From the NCBI GenBank assembly GCA_023412175.1, contig JAEYOB010000078.1:1-9166 (forward strand): 9,166 nt of DNA, in the 5' to 3' direction. Position 1 is the stretch's first letter. Each line of letters starts with the position of its first letter. Shown one piece after another: positions 1 to 7,261 of this stretch. The DNA is from Pseudomonadota bacterium. Its GTDB lineage: Bacteria; Pseudomonadota; Alphaproteobacteria; Azospirillales; Azospirillaceae. Both the position numbers and the translations under genes were made by a program. The notes beneath the pieces were generated by a model. That model made no database searches. It saw only the letters and a list, made by a program, of their open reading frames with translations, and was not told where the DNA came from.

Positions 1-512
1 AACCAGCTGTCGCCGCCCTCCTTCACCATGGCGCGGCCGGTGCCGACGGCCAGCGCGCGGGTATCGTAGGCCCAATGGAAGCCGGTCGGCGAACAGGCAT
101 CGCCGGTCAGGCGCGACGTCGCCGGACCTTCCATGAGGAAGATCTTCTTCTTCTCCTTCGTCACCTCCTGGACTGCCAACGCCACGCCGGAGTTCGGCAC
201 GTCGACGATGACGTCCACACCCTCGGTGTCGATCCACTGACGGGCGATGTTGGAGCCGATGTCCGCCTTGTTCTGGTGGTCGGCGGTGATGATCTCGATC
301 GGTTTGCCGCCGACCTTGTTGCCCATCTCCTCCGCCGCCATGCGCGCCGCAACGGCGGACCCCTCGCCGCCCAGGTCTGCGTAAAGGCCGGAGCGGTCGT
401 TCAGCACGCCGATCTTGACCTTGTCGCCCGAAAACTTGCCCTGCTGCGCGTGCGCCATGCCAGCGGTCAACGCCAGCACGGCCGTTCCGGCCAGAAGAAT
501 GCGTCCCATCAT
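1..512 (-). CDS. ABC transporter periplasmic substrate-binding protein, LIV type (3' end missing)
   Basis: Captures the solute for an ABC importer in the periplasm. The first 170 residues can be read before the window edge cuts the gene; the family usually has about 370-410. Residues 1-22 form a typical signal peptide (short basic start, hydrophobic Leu/Ala stretch, AHA cleavage site before QQ). The mature part opens with VKIGVLNDRSGLYADLGG (32-49), the first strand and ligand-binding loop of the Peripla_BP_6 / Leu-Ile-Val-binding fold, followed by a KPIEII strand near 70-75 and DVIVDVPNSGVA near 100-111. The start is ATG at 512 with a GGAGGG ribosome site 8 bases upstream; a second ATG follows immediately at 509. 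It lies 47 bp after livF with no terminator between, so it belongs to the livG-livF operon. The family also binds amides, urea and aromatic acids, so branched-chain amino acids are only the default guess for the ligand. Confidence 0.9.
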   Translation of the reverse strand, partial: MMGRILLAGTAVLALTAGMAHAQQGKFSGDKVKIGVLNDRSGLYADLGGEGSAVAARMAAEEMGNKVGGKPIEIITADHQNKADIGSNIARQWIDTEGVDVIVDVPNSGVALAVQEVTKEKKKIFLMEGPATSRLTGDACSPTGFHWAYDTRALAVGTGRAMVKEGGDSW

Positions 513-559
513 CCTGCGTTCCCTCCCCTCGATGTTGTTGGGTTGCTTGGTGGGTACAG

Positions 560-1256
<697 letters not shown>

Positions 1257-1264
<8 letters not shown>

Positions 1265-2012
1265 GCCCGCTCCCCATATAGGCCTCCATGACGCGCTGGT
1301 TCTTCGAAACCTCCGAATACGGCCCCTCAGCCAGGATCTCGCCGCGCGCCAGGACGGTGATGCGGTCCGACAGTTCGGCCACCACCGACAGGTTGTGCTC
1401 GACCATCAATATGGTGCGGTTGGCGGAAACCCGGCGGATCAGATCGGCGATTCGCCCGATGTCCTCGTGGCCCATGCCGGCCATGGGTTCGTCCAGCAGC
1501 AGCATCTCCGGCTCGAGCGCGAGCGTGGTCGCGATCTCCAGGGCGCGCTTGCGGCCGTAGGGCAGTTCGACCGCCTGACGCTCGGCGTAATCGGACAGCC
1601 CGACGTCCTCCAGCAGTTCCAGCGCCCGCCCATTGAGACGGTCCAGCGCGCGTTCCGTCTTCCAGAAATGGAAGGAGTTACCAAGCGGCCGCTGCAAGGC
1701 GACGCGCACGTTCTCAAGCACGCTCAGGTGCGGGAAGACGGCGGAGATCTGGAAAGAGCGCACCAGACCGAGGCGCGCGATGTCCGCCGGTTTGGTCCCG
1801 GTGATGTCGCGGCCCTGGTAGACGATCGTGCCGCGCGTCGGCGCCAGGAACTTGGTGAGAAGATTGAAGACGGTGGTCTTGCCGGCCCCGTTCGGGCCGA
1901 TCAGCGCGTGGATGGTGCCGCGGCGGACTTGCAGGCTCACGTCCCTCACGGCGAGGAAGCCGCGAAACTCCTTTGTCAGGCCGCGCGTTTCCAGGATCAC
2001 GTCTCCCGGCAT
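1257..2012 (-). CDS. livG: LIV-type ABC transporter ATP-binding protein LivG
   Basis: The second ATPase of the importer, expected to pair with LivF on the cytoplasmic face of the LivH/LivM membrane dimer. It has 251 residues, as usual for LivG. Walker A is GPNGAGKT (39-46), the Q-loop is RSFQ (85-88), the signature is the LivG-style degenerate LPYGRKR (150-156), Walker B is MLLLDE (170-175), and the switch His lies in MVEHN (203-207, H206). The LivG-type insertion between Q-loop and signature (about 105-135) is present. Start is ATG at 2012 behind a GGGGAGG ribosome site. It is the first gene of the operon; upstream is a 365-bp gap and then the terminator of the MarR gene, so it needs its own promoter. 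No permease gene precedes it, whereas many liv operons place livH and livM before livG. Confidence 0.95.
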
Positions 2013-2074
2013 GAGCCTCCCCGCTTTCCCCTCGCCCGGCCCCGCGCCCTATCAGCAGCCGGCCGCGTATTTGT

Positions 2075-2102
2075 TCTATACTGCGATAATTTGCTACGGA
2101 AA
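2075..2102 (-). promoter_or_regulatory. Weak candidate promoter for livG
   Basis: On the minus strand, TATAGA (2075-2080) could serve as a -10 box with TTTCCG (2097-2102) 16 bases upstream as a poor -35 box. It lies about 60 bases before the livG start, inside the only AT-rich patch of the gap. The -35 match is weak, so the support is mainly position and composition. Confidence 0.25.
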
Positions 2103-2241
2103 GGGAGTCGGGAAAGCCGGAAATTCCGCCGTTTTACGCTGACCTTCGGCCTAGGGCATCGCCTTGGATAACCTGACATTCAAGAAATGCGCAGGCAAAG
2201 GCCGGGGGCACGAGCTGCAGCGGGTTCAGCCTGGGCGCCAC

Positions 2242-2268
2242 AATAAAAAAGGCCGCCCGGAGGCGGCC
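2242..2268 (-). terminator. Rho-independent terminator after the MarR gene
   Basis: Read on the minus strand, a perfect 7-bp GC-only stem (GGCCGCC / GGCGGCC, arms 2262-2268 and 2251-2257) with a 4-base loop is followed by six T's and then ATT (2250-2242). This is a classic intrinsic terminator. It lies 110 bases past the MarR stop codon and should separate the valine/MarR transcript from the liv operon. In the plus direction the stem lacks a following T-run. Confidence 0.88.
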
Positions 2269-2288
2269 GACTGTTCCGCACACGCACA

Positions 2289-2320
2289 CGGCCCGAGCGC
2301 CTCTGGGGCGCCGCGGGCCG
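2289..2320. other. Two-part GC hairpin in the 3' untranslated region of the MarR gene
   Basis: An outer 7-bp perfect stem (CGGCCCG at 2289-2295 with CGGGCCG at 2314-2320) encloses an inner 5-bp stem (GCGCC at 2297-2301 with GGCGC at 2307-2311) around a 5-base loop, with a small asymmetric bulge. It lies between the MarR stop and the terminator. Neither strand has a T-run after it, so it does not look like a terminator itself. It might protect the mRNA 3' end, or it may simply reflect high GC content. Confidence 0.5.
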
Positions 2321-2377
2321 TTATGCTCCGGGGCGGGGACCGGGGACCGTATCGATGCGCGTCTCGTCCGCTGCGCG

Positions 2378-2851
2378 TCAGGCTGCCGAAGTCAGCGGAA
2401 AGCCGCTGTAGTCGAGCGACGCCGACCAGAAACGCTCCAGCTTGCGCAGCGTCTCATTGGCCTTGGTCAGTTCCTCGTCCGAGAAACCAGCCTTCTCCAG
2501 CGCGGTCAGATGCCGTTCGAACATGCGGCTGATCTTCTCGCGCAGGTCGAGCCCCTTCTCCGACAGGCGGACGCGCACCGAACGGCGATCATGCGGCGAG
2601 CGCTCCTGTCCGAGATAGCCGTTCTCGACCATCTTCTTGACATTGTACGAGACGTTCGAGCCGAGATAATAGCCGCGGGCGGTCAACTCGCCGACGGTCA
2701 TCTCGTCTTCACCGATCTTGTACAGGATCAGGCTCTGGACGTTGTTGATGTCCTGGATGCCAAGTCGATCCAGCTCGGTCTTCAGCACCTCGAGAAAGTG
2801 GCGGTGGAGCCTTTCGATCAAGAGGATGCTCTCGTAATAGGGTTTGCGCAC
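2378..2851 (-). CDS. MarR-family winged-helix transcriptional regulator
   Basis: A DNA-binding regulator of 157 residues, the normal MarR length. The winged helix spans about residues 51-100: MTVGELTARGYYLGSNVSYN covers the scaffold and recognition helices (51-70), and HDRRSVRVRLSEKG (87-100) is the family's hallmark wing. Flanking helices (about 1-45 and 101-145) would form the dimer interface. The 'DINNVQ...GYYLGSNVSYNVKKMVENGYL' pattern resembles, from memory, the alphaproteobacterial LdtR-like group, which I could not check. The start chosen is GTG at 2851 because AAAGGAG lies 6 bases upstream; a GTG at 2908 would add 19 unconserved-looking residues with no good ribosome site. It follows mmsB by 78 bp in the same direction and ends before a strong terminator. 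Its targets are unknown; the valine genes, the liv operon, its own gene, or unlinked cell-envelope genes are all possible. Confidence 0.92.
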   Translation of the reverse strand: MRKPYYESILLIERLHRHFLEVLKTELDRLGIQDINNVQSLILYKIGEDEMTVGELTARGYYLGSNVSYNVKKMVENGYLGQERSPHDRRSVRVRLSEKGLDLREKISRMFERHLTALEKAGFSDEELTKANETLRKLERFWSASLDYSGFPLTSAA

Positions 2852-2857
2852 CGCGGT

Positions 2858-2864
2858 CTCCTTT
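2858..2864 (-). promoter_or_regulatory. Ribosome binding site that fixes the MarR start
   Basis: AAAGGAG on the minus strand, 6 bases upstream of the GTG at 2851. It is the reason for preferring that start over the upstream GTG at 2908. Confidence 0.75.
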
Positions 2865-2879
2865 GGCTCGTACCTGTAC

Positions 2880-2899
2880 ACGGTCCCCGCCGGGGCCGT
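2880..2899. promoter_or_regulatory. Imperfect inverted repeat upstream of the MarR gene, possible operator
   Basis: A 20-base inverted repeat: ACGG pairs with CCGT at the ends, then one mismatch, then CCC pairs with GGG around a 4-base centre. It lies 28 bases upstream of the MarR start, between mmsB and the regulator gene. MarR proteins commonly bind palindromes near their own promoters, so autoregulation is a reasonable guess. It could instead be a short mRNA hairpin, but no T-run follows it on the minus strand. Confidence 0.35.
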
Positions 2900-2929
2900 T
2901 CCGGGCACTCTTAAGCGGAGATTAACCGA

Positions 2930-3817
2930 TCATTCGCCGGCAATCATCTTAATAATGCCCGAAAAGTCCATACCGGACCGTCCTCCGTTGCAGAAAAGTG
3001 CATAGAGCGCAGCCGCTTCCGCGCCCAGCGGAGTCGCCGCACCACTTTGCGAGGCGGCCTGCTGTGCCAGCCGCAGGTCCTTCAGCATCATCGCCGCCGT
3101 GAAACCGGCCTGATACTCGCGATTCGCGGGCGAGGTCGGCACTGGCCCCGGCACCGGACAATAGCTGGTCATCGACCAGCACTGGCCCGACGACTTGGAC
3201 GCGATGTCGAACAGTTTCTGCGCGTCCAGGCCCAGCGACTTGGCGAGGACGAAGGCCTCCGACACGGCGACCATCGAGATGCCGAGGATCATGTTGTTGC
3301 AGATCTTGGCCGCCTGCCCCGTACCGCTGGCCCCGGCGTGCACGATGGTCTTGCCCATGGCCTGCAGGATCGGCTCGGCCCGGCGGACCGCCTCGTCCGG
3401 CCCGCCCACCATGAAGGTCAGCGTGCCCGCCGTCGCGCCGCCGACACCGCCGGAGACCGGCGCATCCACCATGGCGTGGCCGGCCTCGACCGCGGCATTC
3501 GCCACGGCGCGAGCGCTCTCCACATCGACGGTCGAGCAGTCGATCAGCAACGATCCCTTGCGCACCGCGGCCATGACGCCGCCCGCCCCCGCGTAGACGT
3601 CCCGCACATGCTGCCCGGCCGGCAGCATGGTGACCACCACCTCGGCCTCGCGGGCGGCCTCGGCGGCACTGGCCGCCACCGTCACGCCGGCGTCCCTGGC
3701 CTTGTCCAGGTTCTCCTGCATGACGTCAAATCCGGCCACGCTGTGGCCCGCCTTGACCAGATTGGCGGCCATCGGGCCGCCCATGTTCCCCAACCCGATG
3801 AATGCGATGTTCGCCAT
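2930..3817 (-). CDS. mmsB: 3-hydroxyisobutyrate dehydrogenase
   Basis: Oxidises 3-hydroxyisobutyrate to methylmalonate semialdehyde with NAD+, a late step of valine breakdown in the cytoplasm. The 295 residues match the family. The N-terminal Rossmann motif is GLGNMGGPMA (8-17), followed by the substrate-loop motif DAPVSGGVGG (118-127), and GTGQAAKICNN (165-175) carries the expected catalytic Lys171 and Asn175. The segment CPVPGPVPTSPANREY (220-235) and KD at 246-247 are typical of true HIBADH rather than generic beta-hydroxyacid dehydrogenases. Start is ATG at 3817, directly before the Rossmann strand and behind a GGGGAGGAA ribosome site; an upstream in-frame start at 3931 would add 38 basic, unrelated residues. 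It lies 148 bp after the hydrolase gene that makes its substrate, a gap large enough to hold a separate regulatory site. Confidence 0.95.
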   Translation of the reverse strand: MANIAFIGLGNMGGPMAANLVKAGHSVAGFDVMQENLDKARDAGVTVAASAAEAAREAEVVVTMLPAGQHVRDVYAGAGGVMAAVRKGSLLIDCSTVDVESARAVANAAVEAGHAMVDAPVSGGVGGATAGTLTFMVGGPDEAVRRAEPILQAMGKTIVHAGASGTGQAAKICNNMILGISMVAVSEAFVLAKSLGLDAQKLFDIASKSSGQCWSMTSYCPVPGPVPTSPANREYQAGFTAAMMLKDLRLAQQAASQSGAATPLGAEAAALYALFCNGGRSGMDFSGIIKMIAGE

Positions 3818-3911
3818 GGTTTCCTCCCCTTGCCTGTTCTTGTCCCGATTCCGTTTCCCGGAGGCGGGACGCCGCCAACGCCGAGTTTGAGACAAGTCCC
3901 GCGGGGATTTC

Positions 3912-3924
3912 CCGTTAGTAACGG
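3912..3924. promoter_or_regulatory. Perfect CCGTTA-N-TAACGG inverted repeat, possible operator
   Basis: Two perfect 6-base arms around a single central base, in the 148-bp gap between the hydrolase stop and the mmsB start, about 95 bases upstream of mmsB. The short spacing makes an RNA hairpin impossible, so if functional it would be a protein-binding DNA site. I saw no second copy in the window, including upstream of the dehydrogenase, MarR and livG genes. Confidence 0.35.
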
Positions 3925-3965
3925 ACAACACCGCGGAAAGTGCCCTCGAACCCGACGTCGAATTG

Positions 3966-5036
3966 TCAATCCGCGAAGCGCAGGTCGCCGTGCGGCGGCG
4001 GCTCGAAGTGCCGCTCCACCTCGGCGTCCGATACGGCCTCCACGCGGTCGGGCGTCCAGCGCGGGTTGCGGTCCTTGTCGACCAGCACCGACCGGATGCC
4101 TTCGTAGAAATTGTCGTCGCCGAGCATGGATTGGCTGAGCCGGTACTCCTGGATCATGCAATCCTCGAAATCCATACGGGCACCGCGGCGGATGGCTTCC
4201 AGCGTGACCTTCAGGCTGACCGGCGACATCTTCTCCAGAACCGCCTTGACGCCGTTCGCCCACTCCGAGCCTTCCCCGGCCAGCGCCGCCAGGATGGCCT
4301 CCATGCGGTCGTGGCCGAAGCAGCGGTCGATGGCATCGCGGTGCGCCGCCAACGGCGCGTCGCCCGGCGATTCCGCGTGGGCGGCAATGGTTTCCGAGAT
4401 GGTGCCGCCGTTGCCGTCCGTACGCGTCAGATCCTCGATCAGCGCGTCGAGCCTGGCGCTCGGCACGTACGCGTCGATGACGCGCGCGTACAGCAGGTCG
4501 GCCGCCTTCAGGCGCTCGCCGGTAAGGCCCAGGTACGGGCCGAGCTGGCCTGGGTAGCGCGGCAGGAAGTAGGTGCCGCCGACGTCGGGGAAGAGGCCAA
4601 TGGCGGTTTCCGGCATGGCGTACAGCGTACGCTCGGTGCCGATGCGGTAAGAGCCGGGCTCGGAAATGCCGACGCCGCCGCCCATGGTGACACCGTCCAT
4701 CAGCGCGATGTACGGCTTGGGATAGCGCTTGATGAGACGATTCAGGACGTATTCCTCCCGGAAGAACTCCTGAATGATCGGAATCCGGCCGCGGCCCTCC
4801 TTATCGTCCTTCCCGGCGAGGTAAAGCTTCAGCACGTCGCCGCCGGCGCAGAAAGCCTTCTCGCCGGCGCCCCGGACCACCACCGCCTTGACCTCCGGGT
4901 CGGCGGACCACGCGCGCAGCTGCGGGTCCAACAGGCGGATCATGTCCAGCGTCAGCGCGTTGAGCGCCTTCGGCCGGTTGAGCGTGACAAGCCCCAGCGA
5001 GCCCTTGCGGTCGAACAGAATCTCGGCGTCGGTCAT
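3966..5036 (-). CDS. 3-hydroxyisobutyryl-CoA hydrolase (enoyl-CoA hydratase/isomerase superfamily)
   Basis: Releases free 3-hydroxyisobutyrate from its CoA ester, the step just before mmsB in valine catabolism. The protein has 356 residues, as in HIBCH enzymes and about 90 more than ordinary enoyl-CoA hydratases. The crotonase fold shows FCAGGDV (62-68) and MDGVTMGGGVGIS (113-125), which form the CoA site and oxyanion hole. AMPETAIGLFPDVGG (140-154) carries Glu143 and Asp151, at the catalytic positions of this hydrolase family. The C-terminal EGIRSVLVDKDRNPRW (312-327) is also characteristic of HIBCH and absent from simple hydratases. Start is ATG at 5036; the ribosome site is weak (a short GGG at best), so translation may partly depend on the dehydrogenase gene ending 34 bp upstream. 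The main alternative is a paralogous crotonase such as an enoyl-CoA hydratase, made unlikely by the C-terminal domain. Confidence 0.93.
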   Translation of the reverse strand: MTDAEILFDRKGSLGLVTLNRPKALNALTLDMIRLLDPQLRAWSADPEVKAVVVRGAGEKAFCAGGDVLKLYLAGKDDKEGRGRIPIIQEFFREEYVLNRLIKRYPKPYIALMDGVTMGGGVGISEPGSYRIGTERTLYAMPETAIGLFPDVGGTYFLPRYPGQLGPYLGLTGERLKAADLLYARVIDAYVPSARLDALIEDLTRTDGNGGTISETIAAHAESPGDAPLAAHRDAIDRCFGHDRMEAILAALAGEGSEWANGVKAVLEKMSPVSLKVTLEAIRRGARMDFEDCMIQEYRLSQSMLGDDNFYEGIRSVLVDKDRNPRWTPDRVEAVSDAEVERHFEPPPHGDLRFAD

Positions 5037-5070
5037 CGTACCCGTCGTTTTTCGGTGGAAAGGGAATGCG

Positions 5071-6210
5071 TCAGTCGGCCAGCACGCGGCGGGCGACGAT
5101 TAGGCGCATGATTTCATTGGTGCCTTCGAGGATCTGGTGGACCCGCAGATCGCGCAGGATGCGCTCGATGGGGTACTCGCGGATGTAGCCGTAGCCGCCG
5201 TGCAGTTGCAGCGCCTCGTTGGCGACCTTGAAGCCGGCGTCGGTGGCGAAGCGCTTGGCCATGGCGCAGTGCTGCGTCGCGTCCGGATGACCGGCATCCA
5301 GCGACGCGGCGGCGCGGTGCACCATAAGGCGCGCTGCGTCCAGTTCGATCGCCATGTCGGCGAGGCGGAACTGCAGGGCCTGGAACTCGGCCAGCGCCTT
5401 GCCGAACTGCTTGCGCATCTTCATGTAGTCGCGCGCCTGTTCCAGGCAGAAGCGGGCGCCGCCCAGCGAGCAGGACGCGATGTTCAGCCGCCCGCCATCC
5501 AACCCCTTCATGGCGATCTTGAAGCCGTCGCCCTCGGCACCAATGCGGTTGGCGACCGGGACCTTGCAATCCTCGAAGATCACGGCGGACGTCGGCTGGC
5601 TGTTCCAGCCCATCTTCCGTTCCTTCTTGCCGAACTTCAGGCCCGGCGTGCCCTTCTCGACGACGATGCAGGAGATGCCTTTCGGCCCCTCGCCGCCGGT
5701 GCGCACCATGCAGACGTAGATGTCGGAGGAACCACCGCCGGAAATGAACGCCTTCTCGCCGTTCAGCACGTAGTGGTCGCCGTCGCGGACCGCCCGCGTG
5801 CGCAGCGAGGCGGCGTCCGACCCGGCGCTGGGCTCGGTCAGGCAATAGCTGGCGAAGTGCTCCATGGTCATCAGCTTCGGCAGGAAGCGCGCGCGCTGGT
5901 CGGCGTCGCCGAAGATGTCGATCATCCACGCGGCCATGTTGTGGATGGAGATGTACGCCGCGGTGGACGGACAGGCCGCCGACAGCTCCTCGAAGATGAG
6001 CGATGCGTCGAGCCGGCCGAGCGCCGATCCGCCATGCTCCTCCTTGCAGTAGATGCCGCCGAAGCCGAGTTCGGCCGCACCGCGCAACGCCTCCACCGGG
6101 AACACGCACGATTCGTCCCATTCGGCAGCGTATGGTGCCATTCGTTCCCGTGCGAAATTCCGCGCAACGTCCTGGAAGGCGCGCTGGTCCTCGCTCAATT
6201 CGAATTGCAC
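5071..6210 (-). CDS. Acyl-CoA dehydrogenase, probably isobutyryl-CoA dehydrogenase
   Basis: An FAD enzyme that introduces the alpha-beta double bond into an acyl-CoA and passes electrons to electron-transferring flavoprotein. Its 379 residues match the family. Signature 1 is [10 protein letters not shown] (123-132), signature 2 is [20 protein letters not shown] (335-354), and the catalytic base is Glu362 in LEGTNEIM. The segment [14 protein letters not shown] (88-101) closely resembles the same stretch in mammalian isobutyryl-CoA dehydrogenase (ACAD8), and the next two genes act later in valine breakdown, so isobutyryl-CoA is the likely substrate. 2-Methylbutyryl-CoA or another short branched acyl-CoA is possible. 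Translation starts at GTG 6210, 6 bases after a GGGGAGG site. It is the first gene of the cluster, with a recognisable promoter upstream. Confidence 0.93.
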   Translation of the reverse strand: MQFELSEDQRAFQDVARNFARERMAPYAAEWDESCVFPVEALRGAAELGFGGIYCKEEHGGSALGRLDASLIFEELSAACPSTAAYISIHNMAAWMIDIFGDADQRARFLPKLMTMEHFASYCLTEPSAGSDAASLRTRAVRDGDHYVLNGEKAFISGGGSSDIYVCMVRTGGEGPKGISCIVVEKGTPGLKFGKKERKMGWNSQPTSAVIFEDCKVPVANRIGAEGDGFKIAMKGLDGGRLNIASCSLGGARFCLEQARDYMKMRKQFGKALAEFQALQFRLADMAIELDAARLMVHRAAASLDAGHPDATQHCAMAKRFATDAGFKVANEALQLHGGYGYIREYPIERILRDLRVHQILEGTNEIMRLIVARRVLAD

Positions 6211-6220
6211 GGCTATCCTC

Positions 6221-6230
6221 CCCAGATGGG
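6221..6230. promoter_or_regulatory. Short palindrome in the leader of the acyl-CoA dehydrogenase gene
   Basis: CCCA-GA-TGGG, overlapping the ribosome binding site region and followed on the plus strand by another TTGGG. It is short and could be chance, but its position just downstream of the predicted transcription start is where a repressor or leader structure would act. Confidence 0.2.
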
Positions 6231-6248
6231 TTCATTGGGTTTTGGACG

Positions 6249-6276
6249 ATCTTAGAGGGTGCAGCGGCGCTGTCAA
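6249..6276 (-). promoter_or_regulatory. Sigma70-type promoter for the valine-degradation cluster
   Basis: On the minus strand a perfect TTGACA -35 box (6271-6276) and TAAGAT -10 box (6249-6254, four of six consensus bases) are 16 bases apart. Transcription would start near 6241, giving a leader of about 30 bases before the GTG at 6210. It lies in the divergent gap shared with the lipid kinase gene. No equally good promoter was seen for the plus-strand direction. Confidence 0.6.
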
Positions 6277-6358
6277 ACCGGCCATCCGACCCAGCGCCGG
6301 GAACCTGCCCCGCGCTTCGCCCGTTGCGCCCCTGCCCCCACTTGGAGTTGTCCGCACG

Positions 6359-7261
6359 ATGAAGGTTGCCGTCGTCCTCAACCAATCCGCCGGCACGCTG
6401 ATGGACATGCCCATCGAGGAGGCCAAGGACGCGGTCCGCCACGCCTTCCAACAGAACGGCGCCGACGTGGACGTCGTTGCCACGCAGGCCTCCGGCTGCG
6501 GCCAGGCGATCGGGCGTGCGGCGGGCTCCGACGCCGAGGTCATCGTGGTCGGCGGCGGCGACGGGACGATCCTCACCGGCGCCAACGCGGCGATGAAGGC
6601 CGGCAAGGTGCTGGGCGTGCTGCCGCTCGGCACCATGAACCTGCTGGCGCGCGACCTGAAGACGCCCATGGACTGGCCCGAGGCGGTGCACGCCGTGGCG
6701 GCCGGCACCATCCGCGGCATCGACGTGGGAGAGGTGAACGGCGAGGTGTTCCTCAACGCCTCGGTGCTCGGCCTCTACCCGAAGATCATTCAGGAGCGGG
6801 AGCAGCAGCAGCGCCGCCACGGCCTGCGCAAGTGGCCGGCCATGGCGCTGGCCATGGGCAAGGCGTTGCGCGACCTCCCCGTCCTGGATGTCCAGATCGA
6901 CTTCGGCCAGGGCGCCCGGCGGGTGCGCACGCCCGTGCTGGCGGTGTCCAACAACCCGTACGCCGAGGGCTATGGCCCGGTGCTGCGACGTGAGACGCTT
7001 GAGTCGGGACAGTTCGGCGTATATCTGGCGCGCCGCCGCGACCCGTGGGGGTTGCTGCGCCTGATTGCGCGCATGGGCCTGGGCACCTGGCAGTCGGACG
7101 AGGCGCTGGAGACGCTGAGCGCCACCACGCTGACCGTGCACAGCCGGCGCCACCGTCTGCGCATCGCCAACGACGGCGAGGTGCGCCAGTTCGCGCCGCC
7201 ACTCACCTACCGCATGCGGCCGGGCGCCCTGAAGATGCTGTTGCCGAAGGTTCCGCCATGA
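6359..7261 (+). CDS. Diacylglycerol kinase catalytic-domain protein (YegS/DgkB-like lipid kinase)
   Basis: A predicted ATP-dependent lipid kinase, acting on diacylglycerol or a related membrane lipid at the inner face of the cytoplasmic membrane. The 300 residues match bacterial soluble DAGK-fold kinases. The nucleotide-binding motif is VVGGGDGT (63-70), followed by LPLGTMNLLARDL (88-100), the second conserved loop, and a late NDGE (271-274) that matches the conserved C-terminal acidic turn. No transmembrane segment is evident, so it is not a DgkA-type integral kinase. Start is ATG at 6359, immediately before the first beta strand (MKVAVVLNQSAG); a GGAG lies 11 bases upstream, a rather long spacing. 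Its stop overlaps the start of the next gene. NAD kinases, sphingosine kinases and YegS share this fold, so the exact lipid is unknown. Confidence 0.88.
   Translation: MKVAVVLNQSAGTLMDMPIEEAKDAVRHAFQQNGADVDVVATQASGCGQAIGRAAGSDAEVIVVGGGDGTILTGANAAMKAGKVLGVLPLGTMNLLARDLKTPMDWPEAVHAVAAGTIRGIDVGEVNGEVFLNASVLGLYPKIIQEREQQQRRHGLRKWPAMALAMGKALRDLPVLDVQIDFGQGARRVRTPVLAVSNNPYAEGYGPVLRRETLESGQFGVYLARRRDPWGLLRLIARMGLGTWQSDEALETLSATTLTVHSRRHRLRIANDGEVRQFAPPLTYRMRPGALKMLLPKVPP

Larger units (their letters stand above)
2013..2377. other. Intergenic region between livG and the MarR gene
   Basis: This 365-bp gap separates two minus-strand units. The half near livG contains an AT-rich stretch (about 2068-2095) unlike the surrounding GC-rich DNA, a plausible place for the liv promoter. 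The half near the MarR stop contains a large hairpin (2289-2320) and an intrinsic terminator (2242-2268). I found no convincing protein-coding sequence: the frames open here lack a ribosome site, do not resemble a known family and run antisense into the MarR gene. No tRNA or recognisable riboswitch was seen. Confidence 0.7.

Noticed and set aside
186..208. Loss of His in the LivF switch region considered as a damaged ATPase (the codons lie in the LivF gene near 692-700)
   Set aside because: Gln at this position is the normal state of LivF proteins, so it is not a defect.
2289..2320. The large hairpin as a second, bidirectional terminator
   Set aside because: No T-run follows the stem on either strand, unlike the stem at 2251-2268.
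2164..2532. A 122-codon plus-strand open frame starting in the livG/MarR gap
   Set aside because: It starts with TTG, has no ribosome site, includes the terminator hairpin and runs antisense into the MarR gene.
3818..3931. A 38-residue N-terminal extension of 3-hydroxyisobutyrate dehydrogenase
   Set aside because: The Rossmann fold begins at the ATG at 3817, which has an excellent ribosome site; the extension is basic, low in hydrophobic residues and covers that ribosome site.
3963..5111. A 382-codon plus-strand open frame opposite the hydrolase gene, and similar plus-strand frames at 1263-2171 and 3047-4138
   Set aside because: All lie antisense to genes with clear family motifs, lack conserved domains and are explained by codon bias at high GC.
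6053..6358. A 102-residue N-terminal extension of the lipid kinase
   Set aside because: It overlaps the start and promoter of the divergent dehydrogenase gene, and the family fold begins exactly at the ATG at 6359.
5114..7153. A 679-codon open frame on the minus strand, crossing the dehydrogenase gene, the divergent gap and the kinase gene
   Set aside because: It is an out-of-frame shadow of two well-supported genes in GC-rich DNA. Its product is rich in Arg, Ala, Gly and His with no recognisable domain and no good ribosome site.
7045..7257. A 71-residue N-terminal extension of the metallophosphoesterase
   Set aside because: It lies wholly within the kinase gene in another frame; the conserved first strand and DLH motif begin just after the ATG at 7258.
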